This document shows positions 47,901-59,071 of a stretch of 64,000 nucleotides of DNA, one piece after another. A program made the translations under genes and the position numbers. The stretch covers positions 30,807,946-30,871,945 of the forward strand of contig NC_090186.1 of the NCBI RefSeq assembly GCF_024679245.1, written 5' to 3'. Position 1 is the first letter of the stretch, and the number at the start of each line of letters is the position of its first letter. The notes below the pieces were generated by a model. It worked only from the letters and a program-made list of their open reading frames with translations, was not told the DNA's origin and did not search any database. This DNA is from Pseudorasbora parva. Lineage: Eukaryota; Chordata; Actinopteri; Cypriniformes; Gobionidae.

Positions 47901-48600
47901 ATGGACAAAATGGCAAAAAAGTGGGGACGTACATGCGAGCGTGCCATGTGTGTGTCAGGCTGGAAGCGCATCACAGACACAAAAACAACATGCCAACCCT
48001 GAGTGGCCGTATCTGGGCAACCCTGCCACACAGCGCCTGGCGCCCTCCTCCTCCGCTTCTTTGTGCCAGGGCCAGCGCCACGTCAACTTCACACCACCGC
48101 GCACCATGGCCCGTGCTCCCTGCCTGCTGCGCCACCAGAGAGAGGGGCAATGTGGGATACGTCTCAATCCGCGGGGTGGTGCCTCCCCCCTGCGCCGGCT
48201 CTCCTCCCTCCCCGTGGCTCCCGATCCCCTTTTCCCGCTGTTCTCCCTCCTCTCGTCTCTCCCGCTGTCAGTGTGTCTTAAGAACGCTCTCATCCTCTCA
48301 TCTCTTTCTTCCCATCTTGTTTTCTCACTGTCATTCACACTGTATCTCTCTCATCACCCCCCCCCCCCCAAACCTCCAAATGACTCCCTCTCTCCCTCAT
48401 CCTCCCACTCGTCTGACTCTGCCCCTCGCTCTGTCTTTTTATCTTCCTCTCTTTCTCCCATACCGTTTCTCTATCTTTCGCCGTGTCTGTCTTTCTGCCT
48501 GACAGATCAGAGGGGCATAAGCTTCTTTCTTTCAGACCACAGGAGTCCTCAAAACCTCCCTTGCCAGAGAACAACGCAGTGAACCTCCCACACACACACG
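47901..48600. other. GC-rich, then pyrimidine-rich block without confirmed gene
   Basis: About 48000-48260 is the most GC-rich non-transposon stretch of the window. It is followed by CT-rich DNA with a C run near 48357-48370 and CACACA near 48585-48612. Overlapping open frames of 193 and 213 codons on plus and 127 on minus are all Pro/Ser/Leu-rich products of composition. It could be a CpG-type regulatory element or an untranslated exon. Confidence 0.35.
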
Positions 48601-48884
48601 CACACACACCACACGCTTTGTAAACCTGTCTAGAGAAAGGTGAAGGATTCACATGAAAGAATAAATGAGAACAGTAACTCAATTTGGAATTTAATTTTAA
48701 AACAAAGAGGAGTGGTTGGGGAATTAGACTTTAAAAGAGATCAGACTGTAACTGTCAGTGTGTGTGAATAAAACAAAAATAAAAGTTTTCAAGTTGTTTT
48801 ATTCTATATATGGACAAGCTGTTTTATCTATGTGAAAACATTTATCAATTTACTCTAAAAATTGTTGGTTTAAATTGTAATTTA
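48601..48884. other. No gene seen
   Basis: A short CACTG-element left-end remnant (ACTCTAAAAATTGTTGGTTT) lies at about 48852-48875. Confidence 0.4.
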
Positions 48885-49923
48885 GAGGCCCACTGAAGTG
48901 CCTTAAAACGCCCCGCATTATTCAGTGTGTTGACGTAATTTCTCCTGAAATGGCTCCAGCTGTTAGAAGCTCCTCCCCTTTTTTGAAACAGCCAATAGTG
49001 TTTTGTTAATATACAGTTTGACTCATAGGCTGTAAAAAAATATGGACGTAGTGTCCGTGACGTCACCCATAGGATTCCGATAAGCCGTTCTGAAGCTTAA
49101 AGTAGGGGCGAGCTGGGTGTTGCCATCTTGTGAGCGAGTCATCGCGTGTCACTCCCGCATAACAGAAAATGGACAAAAAGGCGGGATGTGGGCGGAGCTT
49201 AGGTGACGCAATGACTATAGACGGCAGATAAATGGCTATCCACTTGTAACCACTCCCTTAATTATGCAGAACTTTAAGGCTTTCTATAACGTAAACGAAT
49301 GAGTTATAAAAAAATTCACCCCCCTCACAGTTGTCATGAAGATCAAAATTAGCCTTATAAGCCAAAACCACAATTTGTACCAGGCTGTAAACATGTTTTT
49401 TCTTCTGCTTTAAAGTTGAGAATTTTAACATGGGGCTCAATGAGATTCTGCTCCCTTCTGGAGCCTGTCCCTAGTGGCCAGTTGAGGAATTGCAGTTTAC
49501 ATTACTTCCGTATTGACTTCAAGAGAGATCGCGGGAGGTTGCCGCTTGGTTTGACTAGAGCCTTTCTGTTTAGTAAAGCCTCTTTCCTCTAACCATTTTA
49601 TCATAATAATCTCCTCCATATCGCTTTGAAATGCTGCATTTTCGCCATTAGTCAATGTATGTACAACTGACTGATTTTAGCCGCAAATTCAGCAGTGTAA
49701 GGGGCGGGCTTTAGATTCTAGAGAGCATTTTGATTGGACAGAAGATTTGATGAGAAGGTGAAGCCTCCGATGATGTCATCAAAATCTGTGATTCGTTTTA
49801 ACGGAAGTGAGAGACTGTACATTTTGAATGCTTATATCTCCTAAATGCAAATTGTGTCATTGTTTTGGAACACACAGCTTACTTAACATAGTCATCTAAA
49901 AAACTTTTGATTTTAGTGGGCCT
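48885..49923. mobile_element. AGGCCCACT-ended element
   Basis: Left end AGGCCCACTGAAGTG, right end on the other strand AGGCCCACTAAAATC. About 1.04 kb, non-coding, apparently containing another repeat at about 49030-49530. The target duplication is not clear. Confidence 0.65.
49030..49530. repeat. ATATGGACGTAGTGTCC repeat nested inside
   Basis: Starts with TGTAAAAAAATATGGACGTA and GTGACGTCACCCATAGG and ends around GGCCAGTTGAGGAATTGCAG, which I recognise as a common fish short DNA element. No second copy lies in the window, so the assignment rests on recall. Confidence 0.5.
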
Positions 49924-52114
<2,191 letters not shown>

Positions 52115-52335
52115 CGCACACTACTGTTCAAAAGGAAGATTTTTTTTACAGTTTTTTTATTCTCATCAAGGCTGCATTTATTTGATCAATACAGAAATAA
52201 CAGTGATCTTGTGAAATATTATTGAAATTTAAATGAACTTTTTCATGTTAATTAATATATTTTAAAAAGTATTGATTAATTTTCATTCAATCACTCTGAT
52301 AAGGCTGCATTTTGTGGAAACAGCGCTATTAAAAA
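52115..52335. repeat. Family X repeat copy, reverse orientation
   Basis: CACTACTGTTCAAAAGGAAG, CATCAAGGCTGCATTTATTT and GTGAAATATTATTGAAATTT are family X blocks in the opposite orientation to the copy at 36890. Confidence 0.65.
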
Positions 52336-53416
52336 ATCCATAAAAATTGGGCTCAACGTACTGTAAAAAAAAAAGGAATTTTCCGTTTAGTTTTTTTTTA
52401 CAGGTGTTTTACATATATTTTGAATTATGCATTGCATTAGGTTATGTATTAAGGGTTTACATAACTGTATGTAAAATTATTGGATAATGTTATAGAATAG
52501 AAAAAAAACTCCAAACTTTCAAACGGCAGGGGCACTTTCGGCATTTTAAAAGAGATAATTCATTAGGGTGCTAAAACAATAATGGCAGTGCATACTAATA
52601 AACAGTACTATCAGCGGGTGCAATTTTTAGCTTAGTGAATTCCCCCACCATCTTTACTGGAGTGCTGACCATTTAAATCTATTCAAGAACATATAACTGC
52701 TCCCCCATTGTGTTTCCACGCTTACAGCCGCTAACATCATTACTGTAATGTTGTAATTGCAAAGACAGAGGCAATGGAGACAGAGAGAGTGTCTTTGTCC
52801 GCACATCTAGAGCTCCATTATATATGCATTCAGTGTCCAGCAGACCCATTCAACATGTTCAGACAGCCAAAGAGGCCAGCAGTCAGCGTGTCAATACATC
52901 AGACTCAATGGCTCCTAAATGAGTGCATATGGAGTCTTGATTGAATAATACATAAATGCAATGAAAGAGTTCACATTTATTGTTGGAACTATAGGAGCCA
53001 CGCAGAGAACGAGCTTTTAGATAAGTGGGGTAATTACTGATTCTTGCTTACATAATCAGTGAAACTTGCAAATGAGTGTGATTTTATGCAGTGGGTTATT
53101 TTCACAAGTGTTGCATGCTGGTGGGATAAATGGTGTGGTTGGCTGTGAAAAGCAGTTGTTTTATGTGTTACTCTAACTTGTTCACTTTGTTTCTATGTCC
53201 GTCCTCTCATTTAGGAATTTATAAATCACACTCCAGATGATTGAGATTTTCAAATACAGTAACAACTTCCTTCTTCCACTCTTTGTCTGTATGTTCAGTC
53301 ATTGCATCTACAGTTACATATTATTTAACCCCTTATGTACTAAAAAACATCCGAAAACATCAATAGCAATTTAATTTGCAACGTGGCATTGCTGGATTTT
53401 AAATATTCTGTTCATT
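52336..53416. other. No gene seen
   Basis: The stretch 52620-53060 is repeat-free with AT-balanced composition and could be host non-coding sequence. Nothing coding is recognisable. Confidence 0.45.
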
Positions 53417-53503
53417 TTAAAGGGGTCTTTAATTATGATTTCACTTTTTAACTTTAGTTAGTGGGTAATGTTGCTCTTTGGGCATAAACAGCACCTGCAA
53501 ATA
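53417..53503. mobile_element. TTAA element left end
   Basis: TTAA followed by AGGGGTCTTTAATTATG, similar to the left ends at 31131 and 60112. Cut short by the next element. Confidence 0.5.
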
Positions 53504-53505
53504 TA

Positions 53506-53890
53506 CACTGTAAACCCTAAAGCTTAAAATAAGGAATTGGTTTGAGTAGAGCCAACTCAAATTAAATGAACCAGTTCGAACAAATGAACTTTTATGAGTA
53601 TTTAGAACTTTCTTTAGAACATTTAGAAAGGATACATGTTAAATGTTTTATATTAGCAAGTGCTATGCAAATGTTATTAGAGCATTGGCCTTATTTATTG
53701 AATAAGGTATAAACCTAGCCAAGTTTCCAATACTTAAAATATGTAGCTTGAGATAATAATTTTAAGTTAAATGCATGAATTGGCTTACTCAAATTTTAAG
53801 AGTAATTACAAAAGAGCAATTCATCTTTTAACTTAAAAAACTGTAACATTACCTTTTTTTTTTTTTGCCAACTTATTTGGGTTTACAGTG
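53506..53890. mobile_element. CACTG-ended element beside the DIRS element
   Basis: Ends CACTGTAAACCC and GGGTTTACAGTG. Subterminal AACTTAAA/TTTAAGTT-type blocks are partly inverted. The DIRS left end follows only 7 bp later (after AACAAAG). Confidence 0.72.
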
Positions 53891-53897
53891 AACAAAG

Positions 53898-54115
53898 CGT
53901 CTCGGTTACGTATGTAACCCTAGTTCCCTGAGGGAACGAGACGCTGCGTCGAAACGCTGTGAGAACGCCTCTGTTCAAATGCGTCGTGAAGCGCCTGTAG
54001 AACCATTCCATCGGAAAAAAGATCGATCGTCGGCGTGATGACGTCATCGACCGGAAGCTATAAAACGTCCGTGAAAACAAACAGGAACTAACTTCTGATA
54101 AAGCCTGAAGTAAGT
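53898..54115. repeat. DIRS left inverted terminal repeat
   Basis: Tip 53898-53951 pairs with the internal complementary region. The body 53943-54090 is identical to the right repeat in inverted orientation, and weaker similarity extends to about 54115. It contains TGACGTCA at 54039-54046 and TATAAAA at 54059-54065 on the plus strand, pointing into the element. Confidence 0.93.
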
Positions 54116-54145
54116 GATCACGGACACGCCGGGAGTATGGCAAAG

Positions 54146-54245
54146 CGACGCAGCGTCTCGTTCCCTCAGGGAACTAGGGTTACATACGTAACCGAGACGT
54201 TCCCTTTCGGGGAACTCGAGCTGCGTCGAAACGCTGTGAGAACGC
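54146..54245. repeat. DIRS internal complementary region
   Basis: Two adjacent segments: 54146-54199 is the exact complement of the left tip, and 54199-54245 the exact complement of the right tip, sharing one base at the junction. In the accepted DIRS model this region templates the joining of the two ends during circle formation. It lies just past the recombinase stop codon. Confidence 0.92.
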
Positions 54246-54305
54246 TTATACCCACATCGCCATAGGACCAAGTGTCTCGTATGTGTGAAGCCGAAGCGCA
54301 CACGG

Positions 54306-57300
54306 TTACGAGAGTACCTGTGCCCCTACAGTAGATGCCAGGTCTAGTTCGTAGAACCTGACAAAGGTAGAAGGAGACGACCAACCGGCCGCATTACAGA
54401 TATCATGGAGGGAAGCCCCCGACAAAAGTGCTTTAGAAGCAGCCATACCCCTGGTTGAGTGCGCCCGGACAGCCAGTGGAGACGGCTGCCCGGTAGCTTC
54501 ATAAGCAAGTGAGATGGCCTCGACCACCCACTTGCTCATCCTCTGCTTGGACACTGGGGCCCCCTTCTTAGGGGGTCCAAAGCAAACAAACAATTGTTCC
54601 GTTTTTCTCCACAGGGCAGCTCTGTGGACATAAGTATCCAGTGCCCTCACCGGACACAGCAGATTTAATCTTTCCTGGTCTGACGTCATAAATGGAGGAG
54701 GACAGAAGGCTTGTAGAGTGACGGGGCCCCGTGGGCTCGTAGGAACCTTGGGGACATAACCCGGCCTGGGATGCAGAAATGCTTTCACCATCCCTGGCGC
54801 AAACTCTAGACATGAGGGCTCTACCGACAGAGACTGAATATCTCCTATCCTTTTAAGAGACGAAATGGCCAAAAGGAAGATGGTTTTTAGAGTGAGGAAC
54901 TTATCCGAAACCTCCTCCAGAGGTTCGAACGGAGGTCCGGACAAGCCCCTCAAAACAATGGCCAAGTCCCATGCCGGGACCCTCGAGTGCATAACTGGCC
55001 TCAACCTTAATGTGCCACGAAGGAAGCGTGTAATTAGAGGGTGTCTTCCCAAAGACACTCCACTGCAAGGGACGTGGACAGCACCCAAGGCCGCCACGTA
55101 CACCTTAAGTGTGGAGGGGGTCAACCCTGCAGAGAACCTCTCCTGCAGGAACTCCAGCACTGTACCAACCGGGCAGTTAACTGGATCCCACTGGCGTTCT
55201 CTGCACCATGCTGAGAAAAGTCTCCATTTCAAAGCGTACAGCTTCCTTGTGGACGGAGCTCTGGAGTGTAGGATGGTCTCTACGACCTCGGCCGAGAGAC
55301 CCTCCTCTATGAGCCTGGCCCCCTCAGAGGCCAGGCCCACAGTTTCCACATCTCTGGGCGTGGGTGCAGGAATCTCCCGCCCGCCTGAGAGAGTAGATCC
55401 CTCCTGGTCGGAATCTCCATCGGAGAGCCTTCCAGGAGAGATATCAGGTCCGCAAACCACACTCGGGTCGGCCAGTTCGGAGCCACTAGAAGTACCTGGG
55501 CCCCGTCCCGGCGTACCCTCTCCAGAACTCCTGGAAGCAGGACAATCGGGGGGAAGGCGTACAGAGGCAGCCTCGGCCACTCCTGTACCATGGCATCCAG
55601 CCCCAGCGGGGCCGGATGGGTCAGAGAAAACCACTGCGGGCAGTGAGAATTCTCCGCCGAAGCGAACAGGTCTATCTCTGCCTTCCCATAAACCTTCCAA
55701 AGGAGCTCCACCACCTCTGGATGGAGTCTCCATTCCCCGGGCCTCGGCCCCTGTCTCGACAGGCTGTCTGCTTCCTGATTCAGGGCCCCCGGGATATACA
55801 CTGCCCTGACTGACAGCAATTTCCCTTGGGCCCACAGGAGGATCCGATGTGCCAATTTGTCCAACGGACGAGACTTCAGACCCCCCTGGTGGTTTATGTA
55901 GGCCACCACGGACGTGTTGTCTGTTCTGACTAGTACATGGTGGCCCCTGAGGTCGGGCAGGAACTGTTTCAATGCCAGAAACACTGCGAGCATCTCTAGC
56001 CGATTTATGTGCCAGTGCCGCTGATGCTCCTGCCATAGACCCTGGGACGAGCGACCACTCATGGTCGCCCCCCAGCCCGTGAGAGAGGCGTCTGTCGTTA
56101 GCGTTACGCGACGAACAAGAGCCCCCAACACGGGACCCTGAGATAAAAACCCCGGGTTTTTCCACATGACCAGAGCACGTAGGCATCGCCGCGTGACTTT
56201 GATCGTGCGGAGCGGATTTCCCCTCGGGGAGAACCCTTTTGTCTTGAGCCACCACTGCAGTGGCCTCATGTACAGTAGGCCAAAAGGTATCACGTTGGAC
56301 GCTGCTGCCATGAGACCTAACAGTTTCTGGAACTGTTTCACAGTGACGGCTTGGCCTAGCTTCTGTTCTTTGGCGGCTGCCAGGATCGATGCTATGCGTG
56401 TTGGCGATAATTGCGCCCGCATAATTACCGAGTCCCAGTTCACACCCAGAAAAGTGGTTCTCTGAGCCGGAGAAAGCACACTCTTCTTGGCGTTCAGCCT
56501 CAACCCCAGCTTCGACATATGGGCGAGAACAGCATCTCGATGCTGAACCGCCATCTGCTCTGTATTCGCTAGAATCAGCCAGTCGTCGATATAGTTCAAT
56601 ATGCGGATGCCCTGAAGACGCAGCGGCGCCAGAGCTGCATCCACACACTTGGTGAACGTGCGGGGTGACAGTGCTAGACCGAAGGGAAGTACACGATATT
56701 GGTATGCCTCTCCCCCGAAGGCAAACCTCAGGAACTTCCTGTGATGTGGAAAGATGGAGACATGAAAATACGCATCTTTGAGGTCTATGGTGACAAACCA
56801 ATCCTCCGATTTGACCTGCGCTACAATCTGTCTGAGTGTAAGCATCTTGAATTTGAGCTTGGCCACCGAGCGATTCAATAGCCGCAGATCTAATATCGGG
56901 CGTAAGCCCCCATCCTTCTTCGGCACGATGAAGTAACGGCTGTAAAAGCCAGACTCCCTGCTGGGAGGGGGAACCCTCTCTATAGCCCCTTTTTGCAGGA
57001 GTGTCTCTACTTCCTGTGCCATTACCAGAGCCTGCTCCGGGCCCACCTCTGTAGGCAGGACACCGGAGAAAGGAGGTGGACGACTTCCGAATTGAATGGC
57101 GTACCCCCTTTCTATTATCTGCAGGACCCAACGAGATATATTTGGTAGACGTTTCCACTCGTCTAGAAAATCTACTAAGGGAACCAGCCTCTCGAGGCTG
57201 GCCTCTGGTGTATTTTGAGCAACAAGCACAGTGCCCTGAAGCGGCGGACCGGCAGGGAACAACTGACTTGACTGCTCGGGGACCCCCCGAAGGGGGTGCG

Positions 57301-57416
57301 GACCACCCTCGGGTGGCCCGCGGAGACCGACTGCGCCCCGGCATTGCGGCAGGGTTGGCAGCGCGGCCCCCCGAGGGTGCCGTAGGGAAACGGGTACCGT
57401 AGGCAGGGGTAAGCAC
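54306..57416 (-). CDS. DIRS tyrosine recombinase (ORF3)
   Basis: The recombinase that integrates the circular DNA copy. The frame is open for 1036 codons, but only about residues 694-1036 (genomic 55337-54306) look like real protein. The upstream 690 codons lie opposite ORF2 codons in another frame and are compositionally odd, so the true start is probably near 55400 or expression uses overlap. Within the recombinase part, the N-terminal core-binding fold includes PSTRKLYALKWRLFSAWC. Catalytic residues are Arg856 (SLKRIGDIQSL), His986 and Arg989 (AHSTRG), Trp1012 (AAGWSSPSTF) and the nucleophile Tyr1022 (VRFYELD). All five are intact. The stop is about 60 bp from the internal complementary region. 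Confidence 0.9.
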   Translation of the reverse strand: MLTPAYGTRFPTAPSGGRAANPAAMPGRSRSPRATRGWSAPPSGGPRAVKSVVPCRSAASGHCACCSKYTRGQPREAGSLSRFSRRVETSTKYISLGPADNRKGVRHSIRKSSTSFLRCPAYRGGPGAGSGNGTGSRDTPAKRGYREGSPSQQGVWLLQPLLHRAEEGWGLTPDIRSAAIESLGGQAQIQDAYTQTDCSAGQIGGLVCHHRPQRCVFSCLHLSTSQEVPEVCLRGRGIPISCTSLRSSTVTPHVHQVCGCSSGAAASSGHPHIELYRRLADSSEYRADGGSASRCCSRPYVEAGVEAERQEECAFSGSENHFSGCELGLGNYAGAIIANTHSIDPGSRQRTEARPSRHCETVPETVRSHGSSVQRDTFWPTVHEATAVVAQDKRVLPEGKSAPHDQSHAAMPTCSGHVEKPGVFISGSRVGGSCSSRNANDRRLSHGLGGDHEWSLVPGSMAGASAALAHKSARDARSVSGIETVPARPQGPPCTSQNRQHVRGGLHKPPGGSEVSSVGQIGTSDPPVGPREIAVSQGSVYPGGPESGSRQPVETGAEARGMETPSRGGGAPLEGLWEGRDRPVRFGGEFSLPAVVFSDPSGPAGAGCHGTGVAEAASVRLPPDCPASRSSGEGTPGRGPGTSSGSELADPSVVCGPDISPGRLSDGDSDQEGSTLSGGREIPAPTPRDVETVGLASEGARLIEEGLSAEVVETILHSRAPSTRKLYALKWRLFSAWCRERQWDPVNCPVGTVLEFLQERFSAGLTPSTLKVYVAALGAVHVPCSGVSLGRHPLITRFLRGTLRLRPVMHSRVPAWDLAIVLRGLSGPPFEPLEEVSDKFLTLKTIFLLAISSLKRIGDIQSLSVEPSCLEFAPGMVKAFLHPRPGYVPKVPTSPRGPVTLQAFCPPPFMTSDQERLNLLCPVRALDTYVHRAALWRKTEQLFVCFGPPKKGAPVSKQRMSKWVVEAISLAYEATGQPSPLAVRAHSTRGMAASKALLSGASLHDICNAAGWSSPSTFVRFYELDLASTVGAQVLS

Positions 57417-57439
57417 CGTTTCCCTACGGGGGGAACCAC
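55307..57439 (-). CDS. DIRS reverse transcriptase / RNase H (ORF2)
   Basis: A 710-residue polymerase. The RT core spans about 130-330: PKKDGGLRPILDLRLLN near 173-189, Asp219 in VTIDLKDAYFHV, RVLPFGLALSPRTF and the catalytic YIDDW box (Asp285, Asp286). RNase H follows at about 440-560, with Asp450 (LTTDAS), Glu482 (RLEML), Asp507 (RTDNTS) and Asp558 (EADSLS). The last 150 residues (EIDLFAS, YAFPPI, VAPNWP, HPRPEMWKLWAWPL) occupy the place where DIRS elements carry a Dam-like methyltransferase-related domain; I cannot confirm its motifs. The frame is uninterrupted, and the 3' end overlaps the beginning of the recombinase region in another frame. Confidence 0.93.
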   Translation of the reverse strand: MVPPVGKRCLPLPTVPVSLRHPRGAALPTLPQCRGAVGLRGPPEGGPHPLRGVPEQSSQLFPAGPPLQGTVLVAQNTPEASLERLVPLVDFLDEWKRLPNISRWVLQIIERGYAIQFGSRPPPFSGVLPTEVGPEQALVMAQEVETLLQKGAIERVPPPSRESGFYSRYFIVPKKDGGLRPILDLRLLNRSVAKLKFKMLTLRQIVAQVKSEDWFVTIDLKDAYFHVSIFPHHRKFLRFAFGGEAYQYRVLPFGLALSPRTFTKCVDAALAPLRLQGIRILNYIDDWLILANTEQMAVQHRDAVLAHMSKLGLRLNAKKSVLSPAQRTTFLGVNWDSVIMRAQLSPTRIASILAAAKEQKLGQAVTVKQFQKLLGLMAAASNVIPFGLLYMRPLQWWLKTKGFSPRGNPLRTIKVTRRCLRALVMWKNPGFLSQGPVLGALVRRVTLTTDASLTGWGATMSGRSSQGLWQEHQRHWHINRLEMLAVFLALKQFLPDLRGHHVLVRTDNTSVVAYINHQGGLKSRPLDKLAHRILLWAQGKLLSVRAVYIPGALNQEADSLSRQGPRPGEWRLHPEVVELLWKVYGKAEIDLFASAENSHCPQWFSLTHPAPLGLDAMVQEWPRLPLYAFPPIVLLPGVLERVRRDGAQVLLVAPNWPTRVWFADLISLLEGSPMEIPTRRDLLSQAGGRFLHPRPEMWKLWAWPLRGPGS

Positions 57440-57464
57440 CCTCAGCGTCCTGACGCTTCTGGCG

Positions 57465-58946
57465 TCAGGAACGCTTCGACGAGGCCTTCTTGGCGATCAG
57501 GACTGTCCGCAGATCAGCCCTGCCCCTCGAAGGCCTCGTCTGAGAGCGCCGCCCCTCGTCCCCACGCTGAGGGGGAGCTCGGGCAGCGACGCTCTGTTTC
57601 TGCTGAGCCCTGTAGGAGGAGCTCGTACTCGGCTTGGGCTGCTTGGTGGTATCAGCAGCAGCCCCAGGGACCTGGACCCGGAGAGGGAGGAACTGCTTGA
57701 GCGCCGCAGCTTGCTTTTTCGACTCCTGGAACCTCTCGGTGACAGTGTGAACTGCGTCACCGAAGAGGCCTCCAGGAGAAAGCGGCGCATCTAGCAGAAA
57801 GGCTTTCTCCCTCTCCTTGATGTCTGTGGGGTTTAGCCATAGATGCCTCTCCGTAGCCACCAATGCTGCCATGGAGCGGCCAACACATCTGGCCGTCTCC
57901 TTGGTGGCCCGGAGAGCTAGATCGGCTGACGATCTTAATTCAGCGATAATATCACCCCCCACAGCATCACTACCGTCCAAATCCCTCAGCAGGTCAGCCT
58001 GGTATGCCTGCACGATAGCCATCGTGTGCAGGCATGCAGCCGCTTGACCCGCCGCCGAGTACGCTTTACCCACCATAGCCGACGTTGTTTTTAGAGGTCT
58101 GGTGGGTAAAGTCGGGGCCTTCAGGGACGATGCCGAGGAAGGCGAGAGATGGCTCGCAAGCGTCTCTTCAACCTTTGGCATCGCCCCATAACCATACTGT
58201 CTCAGCCCGCAAATGTTGCTGTAGACCGAAGTCTGCGGGCTGAAGACACGATATGAAGCCGGTCTCTTCCACGATCTTGCCACCTCGGTGTGCAAATCGT
58301 GGAAGAACGGCAGGCCCCGTCGCTGAGGTTCTGAGGCGCGAGACGGCAGGAAGCGTTCGTCTAGCTTACTATGACGTTTTCTTCCTGCCTCAGATCTTTC
58401 AGTGGGCCAGTCGATGTTTAACCTGGCCACTGCTCGCGTCAAAACCTCAACTAGCTCCTCACTAGCAGGGGACTGAAGTGGCGAATCTTCAGTATCGATA
58501 CTTTCAACGTCCACCTCCTCAGAGCTGGACAGATGAAGTACCGGCGGCTCTCTCGGGGGGGAAGAAACCGCCATGCGTGCTTCCATACCCCGAGAAGAAC
58601 CGCTGGATGGAGCAGGTGAGGGCAGAGATAAGGCAGCGCCCGTCTCTAACCCCTCTGCAACATCCAATTGTGATCCCCACGACTGCAGCCTCCGCTCCGC
58701 CTCGGCGGCAGCGGGACCAGAGCCGCGGGGAACACGAGCCGAGGCACCCTCCTCGAAGAGTGCCCGGCGGGAGCGCAGCGTTCTCAGTGGCATACGCTCA
58801 CAGTGCTCGCAAGCAGCCCCCTCGAGGGCTGCCTGGGCATGCTGCGCTCCCAAGCATGCAACACAGAGAAGATGTGTGTCCCCGCCCGTGATGTAGCGTG
58901 GGCAGGGAGGAACACACTTTCTGAAATTGCTGCTTTCACTCGCCAT
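57465..58946 (-). CDS. DIRS gag-like protein (ORF1)
   Basis: A 493-residue protein at the 5' end of the element, presumed to package the RNA. The N-terminus has a Cys/His cluster: C11-x3-C15, C28-x2-C31, H36 and C46-x2-C49, suggesting zinc binding. Residues about 60-170 are Ala/Ser/Pro/Glu-rich and low complexity. A more structured, helix-prone segment spans about 180-400. The C-terminus is Arg/Lys/Ser-rich (RDEGRR-, KKASSKRS), fitting nucleic-acid binding. The start is the first Met after the 5' repeat and about 150 bp downstream of its end. The stop lies 25 bp before the Met of the RT frame. There is no sequence-based enzymatic motif; the gag assignment rests on position and general character. 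Confidence 0.8.
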   Translation of the reverse strand: MASESSNFRKCVPPCPRYITGGDTHLLCVACLGAQHAQAALEGAACEHCERMPLRTLRSRRALFEEGASARVPRGSGPAAAEAERRLQSWGSQLDVAEGLETGAALSLPSPAPSSGSSRGMEARMAVSSPPREPPVLHLSSSEEVDVESIDTEDSPLQSPASEELVEVLTRAVARLNIDWPTERSEAGRKRHSKLDERFLPSRASEPQRRGLPFFHDLHTEVARSWKRPASYRVFSPQTSVYSNICGLRQYGYGAMPKVEETLASHLSPSSASSLKAPTLPTRPLKTTSAMVGKAYSAAGQAAACLHTMAIVQAYQADLLRDLDGSDAVGGDIIAELRSSADLALRATKETARCVGRSMAALVATERHLWLNPTDIKEREKAFLLDAPLSPGGLFGDAVHTVTERFQESKKQAAALKQFLPLRVQVPGAAADTTKQPKPSTSSSYRAQQKQSVAARAPPQRGDEGRRSQTRPSRGRADLRTVLIAKKASSKRS

Positions 58947-59071
58947 TCTATCTATCTTATTTTCTCTTTTTTCTGTTAATATATTGAATATTTAACAAAA
59001 AGGGTGGAAAATCTCTGCTTTCTAGTATAATAGACAGACAAAAACACCAAATAGACAGACAGGTTCACACA

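Noticed and set aside
47921..48582. Overlapping 193- and 213-codon plus-strand frames
   Set aside because: Pro/Ser/Leu-rich in all frames and over CT-rich DNA, without a domain or splice evidence.
54865..55809. A 314-codon plus-strand frame inside the DIRS element
   Set aside because: Antisense to the RT and recombinase genes, with no motif; openness follows from GC-rich codons on the other strand.
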